Part shown: positions 17,800 through 26,805 of the stretch, in pieces
Position numbering within the stretch: position 1 is the stretch's first letter
Layout of the letters: every line of letters starts with the position of its first letter
From: ELB16-189 sp018266435
GTDB taxonomy: Bacteria > Bacteroidota > Bacteroidia > Cytophagales > Cyclobacteriaceae
NCBI GenBank assembly: GCA_030123525.1
Contig: CP126125.1
Location: 2,418,001-2,482,000, forward strand
Reading direction: 5' to 3'
DNA length: 64,000 bases
Translations under genes and position numbers: made by a program
Notes under the pieces: generated by a model
What the model saw: the letters and a program-made list of their open reading frames with translations, nothing else
Database searches by the model: none
What the model was told of the DNA's origin: nothing

Positions 17800-19323
17800 A
17801 TGACACACCCGGTTTCTAAGAATAAGTTGTGGGCAGTAATTGGTGCCTCATCGGTGGGTACACTTATTGAGTGGTACGATTTTTACATTTTCGGGAGTTT
17901 GTCAACCGTATTGTCGCTCCAGTTTTTTTCTAAAGCTCACCCTACAGTAGCGCTTCTTTCAACCCTGGCCATGTTTGCGGTTGGTTTTGTAGTGCGGCCA
18001 TTGGGGGCATTGGTGTTTGGAAGGCTAGGGGATATGGTTGGCCGCAAGTACACTTTTTTGGTTACTCTTATTTTAATGGGTAGTTCCACTTTCTTAATTG
18101 GCTTGGTGCCCAGCTACGAAACAATTGGTGTGGTAGCTCCTGTTATAGTACTCTTGCTGCGCATCATGCAGGGCTTAGCATTGGGTGGAGAATACGGAGG
18201 AGCAGCTACCTATGTGGCTGAACACGCACCGACACATCAGCGTGGATATTACACCAGCTTTATACAAACCACGGCTACTCTTGGCTTGTTTGTTTCATTG
18301 GGAGTAATTCTTGCGGTACGTCAAATGATGGATGCTGATAAATTTACAGCCTGGGGTTGGCGTATTCCTTTTTTAGTATCGGCTGTATTGGTGGGCATTT
18401 CCATCTACATTCGGTTGCGCATGCAGGAGTCTCCGCTTTTTTCTAAAATCAAAACCGAAGGAAAAATTTCCAAAAACCCTATCAAAGAAAGTTTTGGAAA
18501 AAAAGAAAACCTAAAATTGGTCTTGCTCGCCTTGTTTGGTGCAACTGCCGGGCAAGGTGTTGTGTGGTACACCGGCCAGTTTTATGCCCTCACCTTTATT
18601 CAAAAAACCTGCAACATAGAGTTTGCCCAATCTAACTACATCATTGCCATTGCGCTGGCTATCGCCACACCTTTGTTTATTTTTTTTGGTTGGTGGAGCG
18701 ACCGTGTGGGTAGAAAATACATTATGCTGGCCGGCATGCTATTGGCAGTTATTTGCTATCGGCCCATTTACAAAAAAATGTTTTTGGTAAGCGATATCAG
18801 TAAAAAAATAGAAATGGAAAACGGCCGCAGCATAGAACGATCCATTTCGTTTTCTTCAGCCGGGGATACAATCAAAAATACGTCTACAAAACGGTATTAC
18901 TCAGATGAAACAATAGTTACAGAAACAAAAAAACAGATTACCCGAAAAGACCATGCCCGCACCGAAGAACTAAAAAAAGAAACCACTCTGGCCGGTGCAA
19001 ATTTTTGGTGGATGGTTTCACTGATCACCATTCAGGTCATTTTTGTAACAATGGTATATGGCCCGATTGCTGCCTTTTTGGTTGAGCTCTTCCCCACCAA
19101 GATCAGGTACACTTCTATGTCGTTGCCTTATCATATAGGTAATGGAGTATTTGGCGGGCTTGTGCCTTTGGTTGCCACCAGTTTGTATGAAATAAGCAAA
19201 ACTGAAATAAACCCAAACGGTGATCCGGTGGCCGGTTTGTGGTACCCTATCCTAGTAGCCGGTGCCTGTTTTGTTGTGGGAATGATTTTTCTTAACAATA
19301 AAAAAAATATGAATGAGGAGTAA
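17800..19323 (+). CDS. MFS transporter, metabolite:H+ symporter (MHS) family, with a large charged loop
   Basis: A 507-residue major facilitator transporter. The opening SSVGTLIEWYDFYIFGSL and the loop RLGDMVGRKYTFL are hallmarks of the MHS group (ProP, KgtP, shikimate and citrate carriers). A second repeat motif, SDRVGRKYIMLAG, starts the C-terminal half. Between it and the following helices is an insert of about 70 residues (around 326-396), very rich in Lys, Glu, Ser and Thr (for example TETKKQITRKDHARTEE), which would face the cytoplasm. Substrate is probably a small organic acid or osmolyte. The gene is separated from the dehydrogenase pair by a terminator. Confidence 0.88.
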   Translation: MTHPVSKNKLWAVIGASSVGTLIEWYDFYIFGSLSTVLSLQFFSKAHPTVALLSTLAMFAVGFVVRPLGALVFGRLGDMVGRKYTFLVTLILMGSSTFLIGLVPSYETIGVVAPVIVLLLRIMQGLALGGEYGGAATYVAEHAPTHQRGYYTSFIQTTATLGLFVSLGVILAVRQMMDADKFTAWGWRIPFLVSAVLVGISIYIRLRMQESPLFSKIKTEGKISKNPIKESFGKKENLKLVLLALFGATAGQGVVWYTGQFYALTFIQKTCNIEFAQSNYIIAIALAIATPLFIFFGWWSDRVGRKYIMLAGMLLAVICYRPIYKKMFLVSDISKKIEMENGRSIERSISFSSAGDTIKNTSTKRYYSDETIVTETKKQITRKDHARTEELKKETTLAGANFWWMVSLITIQVIFVTMVYGPIAAFLVELFPTKIRYTSMSLPYHIGNGVFGGLVPLVATSLYEISKTEINPNGDPVAGLWYPILVAGACFVVGMIFLNNKKNMNEE

Positions 19324-19383
19324 GTTACCCGCCACATAACCCTTCATCGCACAAAAAAATACGTAGTTTTGAAAAGCAAGACT

Positions 19384-21888
19384 ATGCCTAATCTGTCTAT
19401 CGAGTTTAACCCTGACGAAACACTGTTTGCCGAGTTGGTGTTGCCCATTCCTGTTGATAAATTATTTACTTACCGTGTGCCGGCTCTGCTGAACTCAAAA
19501 ATCAGGGCCGGTCAGCGTGCCATTGTGCAATTTGGAAGTAAAAAAATTCTAACCGGAATTATTTTTAATATCCACAACCAGCCTCCTAAAGAATACGAAG
19601 CAAAATATATTTTAGAACTGCTTGACGAGGATGAAATCTTTTTTACTAAACAGTTTAGCCTCTATCAATGGATTGCCCAATACTATATGTGCAGCCTGGG
19701 CGAAGTAGTCAATGCGGCTTTGCCATCAGGTTTAAAATTGTCGAGTGAATCAATGGCGCAACTGAATCCAGCATTTAATGAAGACAGTTCCGTTTTTGAT
19801 TTTTCTGAAAAAGAAAAAATTATCATCCAAAGACTGAAACACGAGTCTCTTACGTACTCAACAATCGTTAAAATTGCCGGTGCGAAGACAATTTATAATC
19901 TATTGAAATCGCTCACGCTAAAAGGAGCGATTATTCTTTACGAGCAGGTGAAAGAAAAATATAAACCGAAAATTGAAAAAAGAATCCGGATAGCTTCCCA
20001 TTATACAACCAAAGAATCGCTGGAGTCGTTATTTGAAAAACTTTCAAAAAAACCAAAACACGAATCATTGATTTTAAAATACCTTCAACACGTTCCGGTA
20101 TTTTCAGATCCCTTACTTAATGAAAAAGGCATAACTAAATCCAGGCTGATTGATGAAGATACTACAGATGCGATTGTACGCACAATGGTCAAAAATAATA
20201 TTCTGGAAGAATTCGAAATTAATGTTCCGCGTTTTGGATTTGATGATGCGGTTCTGGATACCCCGGTATTGTTAAGCGAGAAACAAGAAAAAGCACGCAA
20301 TGCCATTGCAAAGAATTTTGAAGATAAGAATACGGTTCTCTTTCAAGGGGTAACCGGAAGCGGTAAAACTGAAATTTACATTGATTTAATCCGCAGAGCT
20401 TTAGATGGAGGCAATCAGGTGTTGTATTTACTGCCTGAGATTGCGCTGACTACACAAATTGTTCTTCGTCTTAAAAAAATTTTTGGAAGCACTATGGGTG
20501 TTTATCATTCCAAGTTTTCTGATAACGAGCGGGTAGAGGTATGGAATGGAGTGCTCAACGGAAAATTCAAATTTGTAACCGGAGTTCGTTCTTCTGTATT
20601 TTTGCCGTTTGACAATTTAGGGTTGATCATTGTAGATGAAGAGCATGACTCCTCGTACAAACAACATGACCCTGCTCCGCGCTACCACGCACGCAATGTG
20701 GCATTGATGATGGCGTACCAACATCAGGCAAAAGTAATTTTAGGAAGTGCAACTCCATCGGCTGAATCCTTTTATCAGGCTTCGATCGGTAAATTTGGTC
20801 TGGTTAAACTAACCGAGCGGTTTGGTTCGGCTTTGTTGCCCGAAATTTTTTTTGCTGATTTATCTTCCGAACGAAAAAACAAAACCAATAAAGGAGAATT
20901 TACCAAAAATCTGCTCACTCAAATTGATGAAACTATCAAAAAGAAACAGCAGGTTATTTTATTTCAAAATAGGCGGGGCTATTCTCCGCTGGTGCAGTGT
21001 CAGGATTGCGGCTGGATTCCTCAGTGTATTAATTGTGCGGTGAGTTTAACGTATCACCAGTTTCGCCATGCGCTAATTTGTCATTACTGCGGTTACCGTG
21101 AAGAACTGCCCAGGCAATGCCCCGAGTGTTCGTCTAAGAGAATTTTAACACTGGGGTATGGTACGGAGAAATTAGAGGAAGAACTGAAACTGCATTTTCC
21201 CGATGCAAAAATCCAGCGCATGGACCTGGACACCACACGTACCAAGTCGGGGTATGAAAATATAATTCATGACTTTGAACGGGGTGATACAGACATTTTA
21301 GTGGGTACCCAGATGGTTACTAAAGGGCTGGACTTTAATAATGTGAGCCTGGTGGGTGTGTTTGATGCTGACCGGCTGATGCACTTTCCTGACTTTCGCT
21401 CGTATGAGCGGGCTTTTCAATTAATAACCCAAGTGAGTGGCCGTGCCGGCCGTAGAGAAAATAAAGGCAGGGTGATTATTCAAACAGCTAACCCCAAGCA
21501 TGAGCTGTTCAGGTACATTATTGAACATAACACCGATCAGTTTTTAAACGACCAACTTCACGACCGGAAAATAAATTTTTATCCCCCTTTTTCCAGATTG
21601 ATAGAAATATGGATTAAGCATTCGGATAAAAATATTGTTCGACAGGCGGCAGAAAAGATGGCAGAATTACTTTGTGAAAAACTAAAAGGAGTCAGAATCC
21701 TTGGACCCTCCGAACCGATGGTTTCAAAAATTAGAAATGAATTTTTACTTCACCTGCTTTTAAAAATCCCGCGTGATCGAGGGCAATTGACTGAAATTAA
21801 ATCCATCTTAACACTTCATGCGCATTCTTTAATTAGTATCAAAGAATTCAGAAGTGTGAAAATAGTCTTTGATGTTGATCCGGTTTAG
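19384..21888 (+). CDS. priA: Primosomal protein N' (replication restart helicase PriA)
   Basis: The ATG at 19384 (MPNLSIEFNPDETLFAELVL) is preferred; a TTG at 19369 gives a slightly longer protein. PriA reloads the replisome at collapsed forks. The N-terminal DNA-binding domain (AELVLPIPVDKLFTYRVP) is followed by the helicase core with Walker A GVTGSGKTE (about 321-329) and the DEEH box VDEEHDSSYKQ (about 417). Between helicase motifs sits the zinc module with eight cysteines (CQDCGWIPQCINC, CHYC, CPEC). VGTQMVTKGLDF is motif V. Length of about 834 residues is normal. Confidence 0.96.
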   Translation: MPNLSIEFNPDETLFAELVLPIPVDKLFTYRVPALLNSKIRAGQRAIVQFGSKKILTGIIFNIHNQPPKEYEAKYILELLDEDEIFFTKQFSLYQWIAQYYMCSLGEVVNAALPSGLKLSSESMAQLNPAFNEDSSVFDFSEKEKIIIQRLKHESLTYSTIVKIAGAKTIYNLLKSLTLKGAIILYEQVKEKYKPKIEKRIRIASHYTTKESLESLFEKLSKKPKHESLILKYLQHVPVFSDPLLNEKGITKSRLIDEDTTDAIVRTMVKNNILEEFEINVPRFGFDDAVLDTPVLLSEKQEKARNAIAKNFEDKNTVLFQGVTGSGKTEIYIDLIRRALDGGNQVLYLLPEIALTTQIVLRLKKIFGSTMGVYHSKFSDNERVEVWNGVLNGKFKFVTGVRSSVFLPFDNLGLIIVDEEHDSSYKQHDPAPRYHARNVALMMAYQHQAKVILGSATPSAESFYQASIGKFGLVKLTERFGSALLPEIFFADLSSERKNKTNKGEFTKNLLTQIDETIKKKQQVILFQNRRGYSPLVQCQDCGWIPQCINCAVSLTYHQFRHALICHYCGYREELPRQCPECSSKRILTLGYGTEKLEEELKLHFPDAKIQRMDLDTTRTKSGYENIIHDFERGDTDILVGTQMVTKGLDFNNVSLVGVFDADRLMHFPDFRSYERAFQLITQVSGRAGRRENKGRVIIQTANPKHELFRYIIEHNTDQFLNDQLHDRKINFYPPFSRLIEIWIKHSDKNIVRQAAEKMAELLCEKLKGVRILGPSEPMVSKIRNEFLLHLLLKIPRDRGQLTEIKSILTLHAHSLISIKEFRSVKIVFDVDPV

Positions 21889-21931
21889 TCCTAGTGTACG
21901 GCTAAACATTCGTCAATAGAAACTGAAGCTG

Positions 21932-22540
21932 TCACTGTGCAATTTGTACTATTTTCTGAAGTGGAAGTTGGTTGGCTGCGTTGGTGATTTTATCCTCCGT
22001 GGTGTCATCCATATTAATAGTAAGTAAAGTATTGTTCATGGGTATCTGCAATTGGTAACTGGTTTTTCCAGTTTCAGAATTTGTGTTTTTATTAAGCAAA
22101 GACTTGTATCCCTGCACACGCACTACGCTTTGGTTTTCGTTGCGCATCATGCTTCCTAAAATGGGTGTAGATAAAATAGCATTGATAGATGTGATCAGCG
22201 GAGAGTTGTTGATAATTTCAATGTTTGCATCTTTGGTAGCATCCGTGCCGTAGCTTCGGTGCACGTAAAGACCCGCGGCTATATTTCCGCTCGAGCCTGT
22301 TACGTTGTCATCTTTCGCGTTGTAGTTCAGACCATTTAATGTGGTGGGTAATAATTTTAGAATTTCTTTCCCGATGATTCGGTCGAGGTCGCTCAGCATT
22401 TGCTCCATCTCAAACCGTGCGTCTGTCAGGTTGCCAGAGGAATAAGAAGAGCGGGCGGCAGACAAATTTTTGTTAAAATCCTGAGCCGTAACAGAAAGTC
22501 CGGTCCACAGAAGAAAAAGAAGTGTGAATATTTTTTTCAT
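21932..22540 (-). CDS. Secreted protein, tandem paralogue of the upstream gene
   Basis: The ATG at 22540 is chosen because MKKIFTLLFLLWTGLSVTAQ is a clean signal peptide; an open frame reaches back to 22591. The mature part of about 180 residues aligns along its whole length with the next gene upstream: NLSAARSSYSSGNLTDAR matches NLSDAESAYGKSSYGEAR, and KEILKLLPTTLNGLNY matches NQILKSLPTTISGLSY. Family unknown to me. The pattern (signal peptide, short helical start, beta-rich body, no cysteines) suggests a periplasmic or surface protein. Together the two genes form a same-strand pair separated by about 90 bases. Confidence 0.75.
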   Translation of the reverse strand: MKKIFTLLFLLWTGLSVTAQDFNKNLSAARSSYSSGNLTDARFEMEQMLSDLDRIIGKEILKLLPTTLNGLNYNAKDDNVTGSSGNIAAGLYVHRSYGTDATKDANIEIINNSPLITSINAILSTPILGSMMRNENQSVVRVQGYKSLLNKNTNSETGKTSYQLQIPMNNTLLTINMDDTTEDKITNAANQLPLQKIVQIAQ

Positions 22541-22631
22541 GGTATAGAGTTGATTTTTTTTAAGGGTATGTACGTAATCCATTTTAATCATAGGTTGTTG
22601 ATTTGCCGATGGATTTTACAATGGTTAAGAA

Positions 22632-23426
22632 TTATTTTTCGCCTAACATTTTTTTGATACCATCCAAGTCCACAGCATTGCAGGCATTCATCATGTCAGG
22701 CTCAGTAGCGAAACTGCGGCCCTCAAATACAGCCAGTGAACTTTGCCCAATGGGTACACTCAACTTGTAACCACTTGACTCATTGTATTCGATGATGGCC
22801 CGATAACCTTTAATCTTGGTTTGTTTCCAGTTTTGTTGCCCACCTGACTGCTGGGCATATCCGCCTGAAGACAAATACATATTTACAGCCGACATCCAGG
22901 CAGCATTATTGGCTACGGTTACTTCAAAATTTTTATTGTTAGAAGGGTATCTGCGCTGTATGGTGAGGCCTGCCCAACCCCAACCAGTACTGGTAACCTG
23001 ATCTTGTTTCTGATCGTAGGAAAGTCCGCTGATGGTAGTGGGTAATGATTTTAAAATTTGGTTTCCAATTTCAAGTTCTACACCAAGCATGGCTTGCTGC
23101 ACAGCATATCGGGCCTCACCGTACGAAGATTTTCCGTATGCCGACTCGGCATCGGATAAGTTTTGTTTCACATCGGGGGGGGTAGAAATCAACCCGGCAC
23201 TGCCCTGATTAGTACCTCCCTGGCTGTTAGATGTGTTGCTGCTGGAATTACTTGTACCTGTATTGCCCTTCTGTTGGTTTTGAGGTTGGTTGATACCCAG
23301 TTTCTTGTCAACACCTTGTTCCAGCGATTTCTCAGCTTTTTGTTTCAGCTTGTTTAAGAAAGATTGAGCCTGTACTTGCACAGCAAAAAAGCCGACAAAC
23401 AGAACAACCCAGAATTTATATTTCAT
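22632..23426 (-). CDS. Secreted protein, tandem paralogue of the downstream gene
   Basis: A 264-residue secreted protein with signal peptide MKYKFWVVLFVGFFAVQVQA. It has a low-complexity Asn/Ser/Gly/Gln linker (about 45-80) and then the domain shared with the gene at 21932-22540. A distinctive stretch is LPTTISGLSYDQKQDQ. The C-terminus contains KGYRAIIEYNESSGYKL, matching QGYKSLLNKNTNSE in the paralogue. I do not recognise a named family. The extra linker suggests this copy is the ancestral or more exposed one, but that is a guess. Confidence 0.78.
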   Translation of the reverse strand: MKYKFWVVLFVGFFAVQVQAQSFLNKLKQKAEKSLEQGVDKKLGINQPQNQQKGNTGTSNSSSNTSNSQGGTNQGSAGLISTPPDVKQNLSDAESAYGKSSYGEARYAVQQAMLGVELEIGNQILKSLPTTISGLSYDQKQDQVTSTGWGWAGLTIQRRYPSNNKNFEVTVANNAAWMSAVNMYLSSGGYAQQSGGQQNWKQTKIKGYRAIIEYNESSGYKLSVPIGQSSLAVFEGRSFATEPDMMNACNAVDLDGIKKMLGEK

Positions 23427-23629
23427 AACGAGTGATTTGTTAGTGATTAAAGGTACAAAATCGCATAATCTTTATAAAAATAAAAGATTGATTTCATGCT
23501 TATTAAAAACTGTGTGCGGTAGCAAATAAAAAAAGCAACGCTGTGCGATGATCAGGTAGCTTGCTGTGCCTTAATCTTGCTAAAAAATGGTCTTAAATTT
23601 GTTTTAAGGCTGTTGTCAAGCCATACCCC

Positions 23630-24379
23630 ATGAGAATTTTTGTTGGAATATACATCTTGTTTTTGCCCGCTGTCCTTTTTGGGCAAGTAAGCGAAATCAA
23701 AAGCAAGTCGCAGGAGAACAGCAGCCGGTCAGGTGGAGAGAATAACTCTTCATCCTCATCTTCAGGGTGTGGTAATGTTTTTTTCTTTTTTGATATGTTT
23801 CGTGTAGTTGGTAGCTGGCAAGCCCAAAAACTGGAAGCGGCAGATTCTGTCAAGCGGCTCGTTTCTTTTGAAGTTTATATGCAAGGTGCTGTTCAGCCAT
23901 CTAATTACTATCTCGGGCTTCCGCGTGTGCGCGGAAACTGGGGTTTGTTTTCTACTGATTTTAGGTTCAACTACCTGGCAGAAGATGCTCAGGCTAATGG
24001 TCATTTTGCTGATTTATCTACGTTTGACTGGCAGGTTCTTCAACTGAATATTATCACATTTCGTAACGCGATCGGGCGGGTAGGCGGTGGGAGTATGGTT
24101 GAAAATTTTGGCGATAAAAAATCGTTCTTTGAATGGACGGCCGGGCTTACCCTCATGTCCAACGATCAAATGTTTAATGGTAGTATAGAATACCGAGTAG
24201 CCAAAGACTATACTACCAATGCCATTCCCCGAAGGGAAATCAGTATTAGTGCAGAGAAGCAAATTTTTCGGTCAGGTCATTGGCACGGCTATGCCTCGTT
24301 GGGTGGAGTGTACCAACGCTATTATCAATCCATTTCAGTGTGGGGGCTGCAAGCCGGATTGGTGATACGTGTGTTTTGA
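23630..24379 (+). CDS. Hypothetical secreted, probably outer-membrane beta-barrel protein
   Basis: A 249-residue protein with signal peptide (MRIFVGIYILFLPAVLFGQ). The mature N-terminus has a serine run in NNSSSSSSGCGN, at once followed by FFFFDMF. The rest alternates hydrophobic and polar residues with frequent aromatic residues and ends in aromatic VIRVF, as small outer-membrane barrels do (YASLGGVYQRYYQSISVWG, GLQAGLVIRVF). No named family recognised. It converges on the desaturase gene with 12 bases between stops. Confidence 0.65.
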   Translation: MRIFVGIYILFLPAVLFGQVSEIKSKSQENSSRSGGENNSSSSSSGCGNVFFFFDMFRVVGSWQAQKLEAADSVKRLVSFEVYMQGAVQPSNYYLGLPRVRGNWGLFSTDFRFNYLAEDAQANGHFADLSTFDWQVLQLNIITFRNAIGRVGGGSMVENFGDKKSFFEWTAGLTLMSNDQMFNGSIEYRVAKDYTTNAIPRREISISAEKQIFRSGHWHGYASLGGVYQRYYQSISVWGLQAGLVIRVF

Positions 24380-24391
24380 GTGCTTCGGCCG

Positions 24392-25162
24392 TTAGGCGGC
24401 TTTTCGCGCACGCTCCATTACCACTTCTTTTTGCTTCACCAGTTTGATAACACCTATTTTGTCGAGTACACGGATGATCAAGTAAGTCGGGTCAATTTCG
24501 TGCCAGCGTATTCCGCCAAAGTTGGCGCGTGAGCCATGTTTGTGGTGATTGTTATGGTAACTTTCGCCCATCATCAGAAAATCGACCGGCAAAAAGTTTT
24601 TAGAGGTGTCGCCTACTTCATAGTTGCGGTAGCCGTACTTGTGAGCAAACCAGTTGATAATTGCTCCGTGAACCGGACTCATTAAAAACTGAATGGGCAG
24701 CAACAGCCATAACCACCATGCGGTGGCAAAGTGCCAATAAAATGCTACATACAAGCCGCCCCACAACAGACGTGAAGGCCAGGAACTCGCAATCTTATCA
24801 AATGCGTCCCAACGAGGCACGCCTTCGGTAAAACGTTTCTCCACAGTCATCGTTTCCTTGCAAATAGCTGAGTAGATAGTTTTGGTTTTCCACATCATAT
24901 TCCAGATGGTTTCATCGTAGGTAGGTGAGTGCGGATCGTTTTCAGTATCAGCAAAGGCATGGTGCATACGGTGCATGGTGCCGTAGCCAAAGGCGCTCAG
25001 GTAATTGGAGCCTTGAAATATCCAGGTGAGAATAAAGAAGATTTTTTCAGCCAACGGGCTCATGGTAAACGACTTATGGGCGGCATAGCGGTGGAGAAAA
25101 AAGGTTTGGAAGAATAGCGACAAGTACCAATGTGCTATAAAAAAGATAAGAATTGCCTTCAT
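24392..25162 (-). CDS. Acyl-CoA/fatty acid desaturase
   Basis: A 256-residue integral membrane desaturase with the three histidine boxes of the delta-9 type: H24-R-Y-A-A-H29, H64-R-M-H-H68 and HNNHH in GESYHNNHHKHG. These hold the di-iron centre that inserts a cis double bond into an acyl chain. Hydrophobic pairs flank the boxes. Shorter than stearoyl-CoA desaturases of higher organisms but normal for bacterial ones. Probable role is adjustment of membrane fluidity. It is transcribed alone, with about 415 bases of gene-poor DNA upstream. Confidence 0.93.
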   Translation of the reverse strand: MKAILIFFIAHWYLSLFFQTFFLHRYAAHKSFTMSPLAEKIFFILTWIFQGSNYLSAFGYGTMHRMHHAFADTENDPHSPTYDETIWNMMWKTKTIYSAICKETMTVEKRFTEGVPRWDAFDKIASSWPSRLLWGGLYVAFYWHFATAWWLWLLLPIQFLMSPVHGAIINWFAHKYGYRNYEVGDTSKNFLPVDFLMMGESYHNNHHKHGSRANFGGIRWHEIDPTYLIIRVLDKIGVIKLVKQKEVVMERARKAA

Positions 25163-25577
25163 GAGTTAAAGCCGGTTAAGGTTAAGTAACAGCCGTTTTT
25201 TGGCCTTTTTTTACTGTAAGACCAAGAGAACTGCTATTTGTGACAGAATCGGATAAAAATTTTTGAAATAATGTTTAGTGAGCTCAAGTATTTCGGCCGC
25301 GCTGGCAGGATGCAGGTTGGGTACGGATTTATTTGCTTTATAGCCTGTAAAGAAACGACAGACGCGTAAAAAAACTTCATGACTAAGAGGTGCTGTAAGT
25401 TATTTGTTTTGCAGTCGTTCAGTTGCTTTCTGTGGTAATCGCGTATCTCCACTTTGGTTTTGAAATCGCATTTTTAACTCTTGACCAATTTCTATCATCA
25501 GCGCCTTCGAAAATGTCTAAAATAATTTTTTTCATTCATGCTACTTGATTGAATAATGAAAGCGATGTGTGAAAAAA
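25163..25577 (-). other. Gene-poor stretch, possibly a decayed small gene
   Basis: No intact gene is convincing here. On the minus strand, two protein-like segments lie in different frames: one starting at an ATG at 25535 (MKKIILDIFEGADDRNW) that stops early, and one from about 25404 to 25211 (with LSHEVFLRVCRFFTGYK and HPASAAEILELTKHY) without a good start. They could be pieces of one gene broken by frameshifts, or chance. The homology is unknown to me. Confidence 0.3.
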
Positions 25578-26264
25578 TTATTTTCTCGACCTCACAATCT
25601 TTCCCAGCGCCATTCTCACCACTTCATCCACTTGCTCATCAATGGTGATGTGCGTGGTGTTTACTTCCAAGGCATCAGTAGCTTTTGCCAGCGGGCTTTC
25701 TTTGCGGTTACTGTCAATTTGGTCGCGCTCAGTAAGGTTGGCTATGATTGTATTCAAATCGACCAACTTGTCTTTTTCGAGTAACTCTTGTTGCCTGCGG
25801 AATGCCCGCACTTGTATATCGGCTGTGAGAAATAGTTTCAGTTCAGCAGCAGGGAATACTACGGTGCCAATGTCGCGGCCATCCATTACCATACCTTTGT
25901 CTTTGCCCAGTTTGCGCTGCTGTTCTACCATGGCCTGCCGCACTTGTTTGATTGTGCTTACCGGGCTTACATTTTCGGATATACGCATCTTGCGTATGCT
26001 TTTTTCCACGTTTACACCATTCATAAACAATTCGGTTTGTCCGTGTGAATTGATGTGAAAAGCTAAATGAATTTGCGTCAACCCTCTTTCAATTTCTTTT
26101 GGGTTGGTAAGCGAGATGTGGTGATCCAAGAAATACAACGTAACGGCCCGGTACATGGCGCCTGAATCTACGTAGCGGTATCCTAAGATGGAGGCTACTT
26201 CACGGGCGGTGGTACTTTTTCCACACGCTGAGTACCCATCGATGGCTATAATGATCTTTCGCAT
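25578..26264 (-). CDS. cmk: (d)CMP kinase
   Basis: A 228-residue cytidylate kinase, which phosphorylates CMP and dCMP with ATP for nucleic acid synthesis. The P-loop is GYSACGKST (residues 8-16), followed by the CMP-binding region RYVDSGAMYRAVTLYF and the signature MVMDGRDIGTVVFP. The lid region is RQQELLEKDKLVDLNTI. Length is typical. It is immediately preceded on its strand by a 47-residue lipoprotein gene, one base away. Confidence 0.96.
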   Translation of the reverse strand: MRKIIIAIDGYSACGKSTTAREVASILGYRYVDSGAMYRAVTLYFLDHHISLTNPKEIERGLTQIHLAFHINSHGQTELFMNGVNVEKSIRKMRISENVSPVSTIKQVRQAMVEQQRKLGKDKGMVMDGRDIGTVVFPAAELKLFLTADIQVRAFRRQQELLEKDKLVDLNTIIANLTERDQIDSNRKESPLAKATDALEVNTTHITIDEQVDEVVRMALGKIVRSRK

Positions 26265-26265
26265 A

Positions 26266-26409
26266 TCAACAATCTTTCAGTGGACAAGGTAAGGGTTTAT
26301 TCCAGTTGGGTTTTTTGTATTTGGGCTTGTAACCGCTGCCGTGCGAGGATGCGCAAGCCAGAAACAGAAAAATACTTCCGGCAAAGAATATGGCTTTAAC
26401 CAATCGCAT
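26266..26409 (-). CDS. Small lipoprotein of 47 residues
   Basis: A short frame translated directly from the minus strand, between the rhodanese gene and cmk. It begins MRLVKAIFFAGSIFLFLACA: a basic start, a hydrophobic core and a lipobox FLAC with acylation site Cys19. The mature part is only 28 residues, with a Lys/Tyr/Pro-rich middle (GYKPKYKKPNWNKP) and an end with two cysteines (CPLKDC). The lipobox and tight spacing (one base before cmk, 7 bases after the rhodanese stop) argue for a real gene. Function unknown; the cysteine pair could bind a metal or form a disulphide. Confidence 0.7.
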   Translation of the reverse strand: MRLVKAIFFAGSIFLFLACASSHGSGYKPKYKKPNWNKPLPCPLKDC

Positions 26410-26416
26410 GTGGTAA

Positions 26417-26734
26417 TCAGTACGTGGGCATGCTTGAATCAATCTCTTTTGCCCAGGCTAAGATGCCGCCTTTCAGGTTGTACAAGTTAGTCATGCCTTT
26501 ATTTTTCTCCAGCCACTGTACCATGTTGCCACTTCGTGCGCCACTGCGGCAGTGGATCACTACTTGTTTGGTTGTAGAAATTTTATCGGCTTGATGGGGA
26601 ATTTCGGCTTGCGGAATTAATTCACCGCCCAGGTTGCAGATGTCGTACTCGTGGGGCTCGCGTACATCGATCAACTGAAAATCGGCTTTCGAATCCATCA
26701 TTTTTTTTAATTCTTGTACTGTGATTTCTTTCAT
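26417..26734 (-). CDS. Single-domain rhodanese-like protein
   Basis: A 105-residue rhodanese domain of the PspE/GlpE type. The N-terminal LIDVREPHEYDICNL and the active-site loop HCRSGARSGN with Cys62 are clear. Such proteins carry a sulfane sulfur on the active cysteine and transfer it to thiol or cyanide acceptors. No signal peptide, so cytoplasmic. The gene heads a short same-strand run with the small lipoprotein and cmk. Confidence 0.92.
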   Translation of the reverse strand: MKEITVQELKKMMDSKADFQLIDVREPHEYDICNLGGELIPQAEIPHQADKISTTKQVVIHCRSGARSGNMVQWLEKNKGMTNLYNLKGGILAWAKEIDSSMPTY

Positions 26735-26805
26735 CTGATAATTTTTTTGTGGTGATATGTTCTATACAATATTCGCAATTCCATTTGAGATTTTCTGTGC
26801 TTATT

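Noticed and set aside
19364..19371. TAGTTTTG as promoter box of priA
   Set aside because: It matches TAnnTTTG exactly but has no TTTG partner upstream, and is 12 bases from the ATG, so support is too weak to list as a feature.
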